DNA from: Frigoribacterium sp. JB110
GTDB taxonomy: Bacteria > Actinomycetota > Actinomycetes > Actinomycetales > Microbacteriaceae
Assembly (NCBI RefSeq): GCF_900163665.1
Contig: NZ_FUIA01000019.1
Location: 524,803-588,802, forward strand
Direction: 5' to 3'
DNA length: 64,000 bases
Shown piece after piece: positions 35,576 through 42,223 of this stretch. The notes below the pieces were generated by a model. It made no database searches, was not told the DNA's origin, and was given only the letters and a program-made list of their open reading frames with translations. The translations under genes and the position numbers were made by a program. How positions within the stretch are numbered: the stretch's first letter is position 1; every line of letters begins with the position of its first letter.

Positions 35576-35677
35576 CTAAAAGCCGCGAAGCAGGTTGAGC
35601 CAGCGCCTGGCGGAAGCACTGTGCCCATCGAACCGAGCTGCCGCGTCGAGATCGGCGCCAGAGGACGTACGGTGCAC
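35576..35677 (-). pseudogene. Remnant 5' end of a second PD-(D/E)XK endonuclease gene
   Basis: The minus strand from GTG 35677 reads VHRTSSGADLDAAAR, matching the start of the intact neighbour (MHRTYSDADLAAAVR). The flanking DNA on its upstream side is also homologous (the 112-bp direct repeat). The frame stops at 35576 after about 33 residues. It overlaps the former 3' end of the oxidoreductase. This is therefore the debris of an earlier or duplicated copy of the tRNA-Pro-linked gene. Confidence 0.6.
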
Positions 35678-35685
35678 TCGTGCCT

Positions 35686-35797
35686 GGACGCTACGTGGGA
35701 GCACGGACATACGAACGGAACGAATGAAGCCTCGAGACCCACAGTCTCGAGGCTTCATTTCCTCAGTCGGGCTGACAGGATTTGAACCTGCGACCCC
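35686..35797. repeat. Direct repeat, copy A (tRNA-Pro 3' end plus terminator)
   Basis: 112 bp that align without gaps to 36730-36841 with 92 matches (82 percent). The last 32 bases differ at one position and are the 3' part of tRNA-Pro (T-arm and acceptor). Copy A has no 5' tRNA half. A hairpin (GAAGCCTCGAGAC arms, 35723-35759) inside it corresponds to the tRNA terminator. The stretch 35798-35969 that follows holds no recognisable feature. Confidence 0.85.
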
Positions 35798-35969
35798 TTG
35801 GAGGATCCGGTCGATTTCCGGCCTCCGCCGATCGTCTCGGGAACTCGCGGGTTCGGTACTGACCTGACCTCCGGTGCACTGTGATTTTCAAGGGCCAGCC
35901 CGTCTAGAGCTCCTGTCATTCCCTCCTCCTGTGAAGTGCGAGAAGTCTGTGCCGAGACACAGAGGCCGG

Positions 35970-36725
35970 TCATGATGCGAAGGCACCAAGCTCCCCGAGT
36001 CCATGCCCGACCCGAACTCGGTACTTCGTATATGCACTGAGTCGAATCGTGTGCAGGGCCCGCATGGCTTCGATCGGAACGATGTAGAAGTTGAGATCGC
36101 CGTCGATCAGAAAGAAGTCGTCGATCTCATCTGGTGAGTACACACGCGTGTCATAGCGTCCGTTCCCGGCGACGTGCACCTGCCACGCGCCGCTGTCGGT
36201 CTTCGACGTGGTTGTCTTCACCTGAACTCGCCGCGTTCCCGTCACATCGGACACAAGCAGATCGAACCTGCCGGGTTCCAGCGGCCACGACACCCGCAGA
36301 CCGCACAGGGAGTACCAGGAGGCCGCGATCATCGAGCCCGTGGCAGCCAGGTTCGCCATATCGGGGGCGAGTTCACGCTGGCTGACAAGCTTTGTCTCGA
36401 AGTGCGACGTATCGAGCTCGAGACGCATGGCATGACGCTGGATGCTCGGCACGGCAGACCCGCCGAGGATCGCAAGCCGGTCGGCAACCGCAGCCCACGA
36501 ATTCTCCTCGCGCACGGCCGCGGCGAGTTGCCCGTCCGTCCATGTTCGACCGCGCGTGACATGTGAAGAGTCGAGCTGCAGCCGATCCGCATGAGACCGA
36601 ATGGACCGGATCGCCGCGGAGGAAGTCGCTCTGAGCCCCAGCACGCGCAACACTCCCCGCCACGAGGACGACATCCGAACCGCGGCGGCGAGATCGGCGT
36701 CGGAGTAGGTGCGGTGCATGCCCAT
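35970..36725 (-). CDS. PD-(D/E)XK endonuclease with two N-terminal HTH-like repeats, homing-type
   Basis: 251-residue putative nuclease. Two similar DNA-binding modules occupy about 6-56 and 61-109: DADLAAAVRMSSSWRGVL ... RLQLDSSHV and DGQLAAAVREENSWAAV ... RLELDTSHF. The C-terminal domain shows the PD-(D/E)XK core, with D155 in GRFDLLVSD and Q168-V-K170 in RRVQVKTTTS, then YDTRVYSPDEIDDFFLID and FYIVPIE. This is the pattern of the family containing I-Ssp6803I, a homing endonuclease from a cyanobacterial tRNA intron. The gene starts five bases from a repeat that contains the tRNA-Pro terminator, and a decayed twin lies beyond it. The function as a tRNA-gene-targeting selfish nuclease is inferred. 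Confidence 0.75.
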   Translation of the reverse strand: MGMHRTYSDADLAAAVRMSSSWRGVLRVLGLRATSSAAIRSIRSHADRLQLDSSHVTRGRTWTDGQLAAAVREENSWAAVADRLAILGGSAVPSIQRHAMRLELDTSHFETKLVSQRELAPDMANLAATGSMIAASWYSLCGLRVSWPLEPGRFDLLVSDVTGTRRVQVKTTTSKTDSGAWQVHVAGNGRYDTRVYSPDEIDDFFLIDGDLNFYIVPIEAMRALHTIRLSAYTKYRVRVGHGLGELGAFAS

Positions 36726-36729
36726 ACCG

Positions 36730-36841
36730 GGACGCTACGCGCAACCTCGGACATTCGACCGGAACGCATGAAGCCCCGAGACGAGTCGTCCCGAGGCTTC
36801 ACATCCTGTGTCGGGATGACAGGATTTGAACCTGCGACCCC
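36730..36841. repeat. Direct repeat, copy B (overlaps intact tRNA-Pro)
   Basis: Partner of the copy at 35686-35797. It spans the tRNA-Pro terminator and the T-arm/acceptor 3' half of the intact tRNA. Together the two copies bracket the endonuclease gene, with homology continuing at least 40 bp into the 5' ends of the intact and remnant genes. Confidence 0.85.
36769..36801 (-). terminator. tRNA-Pro terminator hairpin
   Basis: Hairpin with TGAAGCC and GGCTTCA outer arms, 15 pairs with two mismatches, ten bases downstream of the tRNA 3' end on the minus strand. Confidence 0.6.
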
Positions 36842-36884
36842 CTGACCCCCAGTCAGGTGCTCTACCAAGCTGAGCCACATCCCG
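36811..36884 (-). tRNA. tRNA-Pro (anticodon GGG)
   Basis: 74 nt. The acceptor CGGGATG pairs with CATCCCG; D-arm GCTC/GAGC with the TTGGTA loop; anticodon stem CCTGA/TCAGG with loop CTGGGGG, giving anticodon GGG; T-arm GCAGGTTCAAATCCTGT. Discriminator A; CCA is not encoded. It reads CCC/CCU proline codons. Its 3' half is duplicated about 1 kb downstream. Confidence 0.95.
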
Positions 36885-36975
36885 ATGTCGCCCGCGTGCG
36901 GACAACTCGACAAGTCTAGCCCGTCGCCGAACATCCCGCGAATTCCACGACCCTCGCGTGGCGCGCCTGCCGCCC

Positions 36976-38151
36976 TCATCCGGAGGCAGCCAGCACAGTG
37001 GCAAGGCCCTGCTGCAGATCCCTGACGAAATACTCGGGTACTTCCAGTGACGGGAAATGACCCCCGGTTTCGGGCTGTTTCCAGCGGACGATCCGGCGAT
37101 ACCTCTCCTGGGCCCACGCTCGCGGGGTGCGCGACTCGGTGTCGCCGGGATACATGGTGATGGCTGAGGGAACGTCCACCCGAAGGTCCGGATCGAGCGA
37201 GTGAGGGCTCTCGCTGTAGATGCGTCCCGCCGAGGCACCGGTTCGCGTCAGCCAGTAGAGCGTCACGTCGTCGAGGATCCTGTCTCTGGAGATCGTCTCG
37301 AACGGGCCGTCCTCTGTGTCCGACCATTCCGCGAACTTGTCGAGCAGCCAGGCCAGAAGCGCAACCGGTGAGTCGACGAGCGCGTAGCCGATGGTCTGCG
37401 GCCTGGTCGCATGCTGCTTCGCGTATGCCCTGTTGTTCTGCCAGAAGTCGCGGGTCTCCTCCACCCGCGCGCGTTCGGTCGCCGTCAGTGAGTCGGTGGT
37501 CATCCCCGGCGGCGGCAGCGCGAGTGTCGTGTGGATGCCGAGAACGTGATCCGGGAAGCTGCCGCCGAGGATCGCGGTGATGTTGCCTCCCCAGTCGCCG
37601 CCGTGCGCGACGAACCTGTTGTATCCCAGTCGGCCCATCAGTTGCACCCAAGCCGATGCGATCCTCTCGACTCCCCAACCGGTCTCGGTCGGTTTATCGC
37701 TGTAGCCGAAACCCGGCAGCGACGGGACCACGACGTGAAGCGCAGGCATCCCTTGTTCCTTCGGATCCGCCAGTTCGTCGATCACGTCGACGAACTCGGC
37801 AATGCTTCCCGGCCAGCCGTGCGTCAGGATCAGCGGAGTGGCATCCGCGCGCTCGGACCTGCGGTGCAGGAAATGCATGCCCAGACCGTCGATGATCGTG
37901 CGGTACTGGCCGATCTCGTTGAGGCGGGCTTCGAAGGACCGCCAGTCATATCCGGTGCGCCAGTAGTCCACGAGGTCTTCGAGAACGGCAAGCGGAACGC
38001 CCTGATCCCAGCGTCGAGGATCGGGCGCGGAGCGAACAATCGTCTCGCGCTCGGGCAGCCGCGCCGCCGCCAGTCGCGCACGCAGATCGTCGAGATCCGC
38101 ATCGGACGCGTGAGCTTCGAAGACGTGCACATCTCCGGCTGATCGGGACAT
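36976..38151 (-). CDS. Epoxide hydrolase (alpha/beta-hydrolase, EHN N-domain)
   Basis: 391-residue hydrolase. The N-terminal EHN segment (LDDLRARLAAARLPE, then YWRTGYDWRSFEARLN) is specific to this family. The catalytic core has the oxyanion motif HGWPGS, the nucleophile Asp in HGGDWGGN, and a late ETGGHFPSLEVPE with the catalytic His. It would open epoxides to diols; the natural substrate is unknown. The start ATG 38151 is preceded by AGGAGG four bases upstream, which settles it over ATG 38184. It diverges from the CGNR regulator across 101 bp with two palindromic operators, so it is probably that regulator's target. Confidence 0.92.
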   Translation of the reverse strand: MSRSAGDVHVFEAHASDADLDDLRARLAAARLPERETIVRSAPDPRRWDQGVPLAVLEDLVDYWRTGYDWRSFEARLNEIGQYRTIIDGLGMHFLHRRSERADATPLILTHGWPGSIAEFVDVIDELADPKEQGMPALHVVVPSLPGFGYSDKPTETGWGVERIASAWVQLMGRLGYNRFVAHGGDWGGNITAILGGSFPDHVLGIHTTLALPPPGMTTDSLTATERARVEETRDFWQNNRAYAKQHATRPQTIGYALVDSPVALLAWLLDKFAEWSDTEDGPFETISRDRILDDVTLYWLTRTGASAGRIYSESPHSLDPDLRVDVPSAITMYPGDTESRTPRAWAQERYRRIVRWKQPETGGHFPSLEVPEYFVRDLQQGLATVLAASG

Positions 38152-38189
38152 GAGACCTCCTGGTGTCGCAGAATCGGCCAGCATCGCGG

Positions 38190-38210
38190 AGAACCGGCTA
38201 AGCCGGTTCT
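38190..38210. promoter_or_regulatory. Operator-like palindrome 1
   Basis: Perfect palindrome AGAACCGGCT-A-AGCCGGTTCT, odd-centred at 38200. It shares the pattern AACCnnCTAAGnnGGTT with the site at 38234-38250; the centres are 42 bp apart, four helical turns. It lies upstream of the epoxide hydrolase start. Confidence 0.65.
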
Positions 38211-38233
38211 ATCAGTCGATGTTCCTCTGACAC

Positions 38234-38250
38234 AACCACCTAAGGTGGTT
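38234..38250. promoter_or_regulatory. Operator-like palindrome 2, overlapping the CGNR ribosome-binding site
   Basis: Perfect palindrome AACCACCT-A-AGGTGGTT ending two bases before the CGNR ATG. Its right half AAGGTGG is also the ribosome-binding site, so a bound protein would block both transcription and initiation. This suggests autoregulation. Confidence 0.65.
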
Positions 38251-38252
38251 CC

Positions 38253-38828
38253 ATGGCTTCCGGGTACCCTGACTTCCGCCTCGGCAACGTGCTGGCCACC
38301 AGCTTCACGGCGACACTGACCGAACGCCGAGGCGACCGTGTGGAGCGGATCCCCACGCCGGATCGCCTCGTCGATTGGCTGGCGGCGAGCGGGCTCGCTG
38401 TGGACTCCTGCACCGCCGCTGAGTTGGAACTCGCTCGGGAGCTTCGGGAATCGATTCACACCGCCGCTACCGCTGCCGCGGGCACGTCGCCTCTGCCTGC
38501 GTCCGCGGTCCGGGTCATCAACAACAGCAGCGCACGCGGTCGCGCCGTCGCCGTCCTGACGCCGGAGGGCGAGCGGCGATGGCAGCTCAGCTCGGCATCC
38601 GGCGTCGAAGACGCGCTCGGCGTGATCGCCGCCGACGCGATCAGCATCATCGCCGGAGAACGGGATGGGAGACTGGCCCTGTGCGCCTCGCCGACCTGCC
38701 GAGCAGCATTCTTCGACACCAGCCGGAGTCGCTCCCGCAGATGGTGCGATATGAACACATGCGGCAACCGTCAGAAGAAGGCGCGCTTCCTCGCCAACCG
38801 CAGCGCGAACCCCGCCACGTCAGGGTGA
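38253..38828 (+). CDS. CGNR zinc finger / ABATE domain transcriptional regulator
   Basis: 191-residue regulator. The N-terminal ABATE domain begins FRLGNVLATSFTATLTER. The C-terminal CGNR zinc finger is complete: CASPTC, then FFDTSRSRSRRWCDMNTCGNRQKKARF (cited in parts), with four Cys. Proteins of this family are predicted stress or ligand-responsive transcription factors in actinobacteria. It diverges from the epoxide hydrolase, and its start codon adjoins a palindrome repeated upstream, so it likely controls both genes. Confidence 0.9.
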   Translation: MASGYPDFRLGNVLATSFTATLTERRGDRVERIPTPDRLVDWLAASGLAVDSCTAAELELARELRESIHTAATAAAGTSPLPASAVRVINNSSARGRAVAVLTPEGERRWQLSSASGVEDALGVIAADAISIIAGERDGRLALCASPTCRAAFFDTSRSRSRRWCDMNTCGNRQKKARFLANRSANPATSG

Positions 38829-38946
38829 CGTCGCCCCACTGACCTCGCGAGCGTATCCCTTCGCATCGAGTGGCCCATTTGGATCCGGATCTATCTGGTC
38901 CGCTCGATCACAAGGGGTACGCTCGGCGCGGGGGCGCGGTCGTAGG

Positions 38947-39324
38947 ATGGGCCGGATGGCTGAATCGGTGCGACTCGATGTGTGGCTGTGGGCGGTGCGC
39001 GCGTACAAGACCCGCTCGCTGGCCACGACGGCGGTGCGCGGCGGGCACGTGCGCGTCAACGACGCTCCAGTCAAGGCCTCGCACCCTGTGCGGGTCGGCG
39101 ATGAGGTGCGGGTGCGCATCGCGCACATCACGCGCGTCTTCGGCGTGAAGCAGCTGCTGGTCAAGCGCGTCGGCGCTCCGATCGCCGCGGCCGCGTACGA
39201 GGACCGCACTCCTCCCCCGCCTCCGCGCGAGTTCGTCGAGCCGATCGGCAGGCGCGACCGCGGTGCGGGGCGCCCCACCAAGCGCGAACGCCGCGAGATC
39301 GACCGGCTACGCGGCCGCGACTGA
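38947..39324 (+). CDS. S4-domain RNA-binding protein, Hsp15/RqcP-like
   Basis: 125-residue protein with an N-terminal S4 domain (about 7-70): VRLDVWLWAVRAYKTRSLA, GGHVRVNDAPVKASHPVRVGDEV (in two parts). A Pro-rich hinge (PPPPPRE) leads to a basic tail (GRPTKRERREIDRLRGRD). Hsp15 and RqcP bind 50S subunits carrying stalled peptidyl-tRNA; a ribosome rescue or rRNA-binding role is likely. The start is ATG 38947 or ATG 38956. Confidence 0.9.
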   Translation: MGRMAESVRLDVWLWAVRAYKTRSLATTAVRGGHVRVNDAPVKASHPVRVGDEVRVRIAHITRVFGVKQLLVKRVGAPIAAAAYEDRTPPPPPREFVEPIGRRDRGAGRPTKRERREIDRLRGRD

Positions 39325-39336
39325 CCCTCATCAGGA

Positions 39337-39355
39337 CTCGCGAGATGCACACGTT
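39337..39355. repeat. Short intergenic repeat unit
   Basis: 19 bases CTCGCGAGATGCACACGTT, matching at all but one position the unit at 40930-40948. It lies in the 130-bp gap before the aldehyde dehydrogenase. Confidence 0.5.
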
Positions 39356-39454
39356 CAGCCGGGATGCGCGACTCTTGCCGAAGACGGCCCGTGCTGATCG
39401 ATGCGCGCATCGTGCCGTAGCCTCCCCCACAGACCACCCCTCGAAGGAGAGAAC

Positions 39455-40912
39455 ATGACACTCATCGATCCCGCCATCTGGGAAGGCAAGATCAACAGCG
39501 GATCCTGGCAGCCGGGCTCCGCCGGTGTGCAGGACGTCATCGAACCCGCGACCGGCGCCGTGCTCGGCACCGTGGGCGTCGCCGATGCCGCTGACGTGTA
39601 CGCGGCAGCGACTCGCGCCGCACAGGCCCAGCGCGAATGGGCCGCGAAGCGACCGGAGGAGCGCGCCGCTGTGCTGCGCCGCGCCGGGGAGCTGTTCGAG
39701 CAGCACGGCGAGGAGATCCAGCGCTGGATCGTCAGGGAGGACGGGTCGATCCCGCCCAAGGCGGGGCTGGAGACGCACATCGCCGCCAATGAGTGCTTCG
39801 ACGCCTCCGCACTGCCGCACCTCCCGCACGGCGACGTGCTGCCGAGTAACGAGGCGCGCTGGTCGCTGTCGCGCCGCAAGCCGATCGGCGTCGTCTCCGT
39901 GATCGCACCGTTCAACTTCCCGCTCATCCTGTCGATTCGCGCCGTCGCTCCGGCCCTCGCACTCGGGAACGCCGTGCTGCTCAAGCCGGACCCCCGCACC
40001 GCCGTGTGCGGCGGCGTCTCACTGATGCGCGTCTTCGAGGAAGCGGGCCTGCCTGCCGGCGTACTGCAGCTGCTGCCCGGCGGCGCCGACGTCGGGGCCG
40101 CCGTGGTCGACGCACCGGAGGTCGGCGCCGTAGCCTTCACCGGATCGACCGGTGCCGGCCGGAAGATCGGCGAGACCTGCGGGCGGCTGCTCAAGCGCGC
40201 GCACCTCGAGCTCGGCGGCAACAACGCCCTGATCGTGCTGCCAGGCGTCGACGTCGACAAGGCGGCATCGGCCGCGGCTTTCGGCTCGTGGATGAACTCG
40301 GGCCAGATCTGCATGACCACCGGCCGCCACATCGTGCACGAATCGGTGTACGACGAGTACGTCGCGGCCCTCGTCGCCAAGGCGAACGCCCTTCCCGTGG
40401 GCGACCCGAACACCGAGCAGGTCGCCCTCGGTCCGCTGATCGACGATCGTCAGACCGCGCACTGCGCCGAGATCGTCGCCGATGCGGCCGATGCTGGCGC
40501 GACGATCGCGGCGGGCGGCACCCACGATGGCAGGTTCTTCCGGCCGACCGTGATCACGGACCTCGACCGCTCCAACCGCGCGTGGAGCGAGGAGGTCTTC
40601 GGCCCCGTCGCGCCGGTGATGTCCTTCTCCAGCATCGACGAGGCCGTCGAGATCGCCAACGACTGCGAGTTCGGCCTGTCGATCGGCGTGCTCGGCAATG
40701 TCAGTGACGCGATGGCGGTTGCAGATCGCCTCGACAGCGGCAAGATCCACATCAACGAGCAGACCGTGTCAGACGAGTCGCAGGCGCCGTTCGGAGGCAC
40801 CAAGTCGTCGGGCAACGGCACCCGCATCGGCAGCGCCGAGACCAACATCGAGGCCTTCACCGAGGTGCAGTGGGTCACCCTGCGCCCGCAGATCGCCGAC
40901 TACCCGTTCTGA
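39455..40912 (+). CDS. Aldehyde dehydrogenase (benzaldehyde dehydrogenase-like)
   Basis: 485-residue NAD(P)-dependent dehydrogenase oxidising aldehydes to acids. The cofactor segment is FTGSTGAGRKIGE, the catalytic Glu is in LELGGNN, and the nucleophilic Cys is in NSGQICMTTGRHIVHE. The beginning MTLIDPAIWEGKI and the run PFNFPLILSIRAVAPALALG are typical of the benzaldehyde/vanillin dehydrogenase branch. The start ATG 39455 has GAAGGAGAG upstream. No aromatic catabolic genes are adjacent. A palindromic repeat cluster follows. Confidence 0.92.
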   Translation: MTLIDPAIWEGKINSGSWQPGSAGVQDVIEPATGAVLGTVGVADAADVYAAATRAAQAQREWAAKRPEERAAVLRRAGELFEQHGEEIQRWIVREDGSIPPKAGLETHIAANECFDASALPHLPHGDVLPSNEARWSLSRRKPIGVVSVIAPFNFPLILSIRAVAPALALGNAVLLKPDPRTAVCGGVSLMRVFEEAGLPAGVLQLLPGGADVGAAVVDAPEVGAVAFTGSTGAGRKIGETCGRLLKRAHLELGGNNALIVLPGVDVDKAASAAAFGSWMNSGQICMTTGRHIVHESVYDEYVAALVAKANALPVGDPNTEQVALGPLIDDRQTAHCAEIVADAADAGATIAAGGTHDGRFFRPTVITDLDRSNRAWSEEVFGPVAPVMSFSSIDEAVEIANDCEFGLSIGVLGNVSDAMAVADRLDSGKIHINEQTVSDESQAPFGGTKSSGNGTRIGSAETNIEAFTEVQWVTLRPQIADYPF

Positions 40913-40929
40913 TCGGCCGCGCCCGTCTG

Positions 40930-41001
40930 CTCGCGAGATGCGCACGTTTTCGACGAGATCACGTTCACCACGGCGCATCTCGACGAGATGTGCGCATCTC
41001 G
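40930..41001. repeat. Palindromic repeat cluster after the aldehyde dehydrogenase
   Basis: Outer perfect 12-bp arms CGAGATGCGCAC (40934-40945) and GTGCGCATCTCG (40990-41001) enclose a second inverted unit, GCGCATCTCG-A-CGAGATGTGC (40973-40993). The left part repeats the unit at 39337. It lies between convergent stops, so it may act as a bidirectional terminator as well as a REP-like element. Confidence 0.55.
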
Positions 41002-41011
41002 GCAGCGGGGG

Positions 41012-42136
41012 TCAGGGCAGGAGAGCGCGGAGCCATGAGGTGGGGCGGACGCGGGCGCCGGACGTCTCGAGGCGAGCGCGCAGGGCGCGGTCGCTCGTGA
41101 CGTCGGTGACGGTGAGCCCGGATGCGCGCATCGCCTCCGCACGAGCCACCAGTTCGTCGTCGCCGGAGCCCGGCGCGCGCACGACGCGCACCGCGCTCGT
41201 CGCCGGGTGAGAGTTCGCCCCGCCGATGAAACGGTGCGACCTCCCGGCCTCCGTCTCAGGGGCCGCGGCAGATCCGACTTCATCGGCGAACGCGGCACAT
41301 CCGGTCTCATCAGCAACACCGGCGCATCCGGCCCCATCAGCGGCACCGGCGCGTCCGGTCTCGGCATCGTGCCGTCCGGCCACGCCGGATGCTTCGTCGT
41401 CCAGCCCCACTGCCGCGCCTGCGACATCCGGCATCGCTCGAGCCGCGCCCTCGATCACCATCTCGATTCCGGGGAACCAGCGCTCGTGCGGCAGGTCGAT
41501 TTCGTCGGCCGGCAGCCCGGCCCGAGCGAGCGCGTCGAGTCCGTCGCGCAGTCGGGCCGCGGCCCCCGCGCGATCGCGCCACCAGCCGTCGGGCACGGAC
41601 CCGACCACATTCGCCGCGTCCACCAGCAGCACCGGGCGCACACCGAGCGCGTCGCGCAGGCCGGGCCATGCGGCAGCGAACGACGGATGCAGTTCCCGAT
41701 CGTCGACCGCATCGACGGGCACCCAGGCCAGCTCCAACGACTCAGGATCGCTGATCGTCGGCTCGAACGGGGCCGTCACGTCGGCGACAACCGTCGTGTA
41801 CTGCCACACGCCCGCGTCGAACACGTGGGTGAAGCGCGGCCGCACCGCGCCATCCGGAACGCCTGCTTCCTCCTGCGCCTCGCGGACCGCGCCGTCGATG
41901 GCGGTCTCACCCTGGTGCAGCGCCCCGCCTGGCAGCGCCCAGGTGCCGCCGAAGTGGCTCCACCCGACCCTGTGCTGCAGCAGCACGCCGCGGGCCGGAT
42001 CGAACGCCAACAGTCCGGCCGCGCCGAACCGCCCCCAGTATCGCTCTCCCGTCGGCGCGACGACCCATGCGTCCCCCGGATCCCGCGGCCCGTGCGGCCG
42101 TCGCGGCTCACCGGCGGCGGGAGGAACGATCGTCAT
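41012..42136 (-). CDS. NUDIX hydrolase fused to a YacP/NYN-like nuclease domain
   Basis: 374 residues. The N-terminal NUDIX domain (about 20-160) has the full box GALHQGETAIDGAVREAQEE(AGV), with all catalytic Glu residues. From about 165 a second domain begins VLLVDAANVVGSVPDGWWRDR and ends VTDVTSDRALRARLE, then VRPTSWLRALL; the first acidic motif (VDAANV) and the late TSDRALR match NYN/PIN-like nucleases of the YacP type. Between the two NYN halves is an Ala/Gly/Asp-rich insertion of about 50 residues with Cys. It may combine a nucleotide-sanitising and an RNA-processing activity; this is inference. A 15-bp hairpin precedes it in the der-nudix gap. Confidence 0.85.
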   Translation of the reverse strand: MTIVPPAAGEPRRPHGPRDPGDAWVVAPTGERYWGRFGAAGLLAFDPARGVLLQHRVGWSHFGGTWALPGGALHQGETAIDGAVREAQEEAGVPDGAVRPRFTHVFDAGVWQYTTVVADVTAPFEPTISDPESLELAWVPVDAVDDRELHPSFAAAWPGLRDALGVRPVLLVDAANVVGSVPDGWWRDRAGAAARLRDGLDALARAGLPADEIDLPHERWFPGIEMVIEGAARAMPDVAGAAVGLDDEASGVAGRHDAETGRAGAADGAGCAGVADETGCAAFADEVGSAAAPETEAGRSHRFIGGANSHPATSAVRVVRAPGSGDDELVARAEAMRASGLTVTDVTSDRALRARLETSGARVRPTSWLRALLP

Positions 42137-42172
42137 CCGTCCACGCTACCGCCGCCCCGCGCTGAAATGACG

Positions 42173-42208
42173 ATGGGTGCTCCAGAACGCGGATTCTGGA
42201 GCACCCAT
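42173..42208 (-). terminator. Terminator hairpin after der
   Basis: Perfect 15-bp arms ATGGGTGCTCCAGAA and TTCTGGAGCACCCAT around a 6-base loop, downstream of the der stop. It probably ends the long minus-strand operon of 42-47 kb. Confidence 0.75.
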
Positions 42209-42223
42209 TGTCCTTCGGCGGAT

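Noticed and set aside
35768..35903. Second complete tRNA-Pro at repeat copy A
   Set aside because: Only the 3' half is present. A CGGGCTG found upstream could pair with the acceptor, but the stretch between has no D-arm or anticodon arm.
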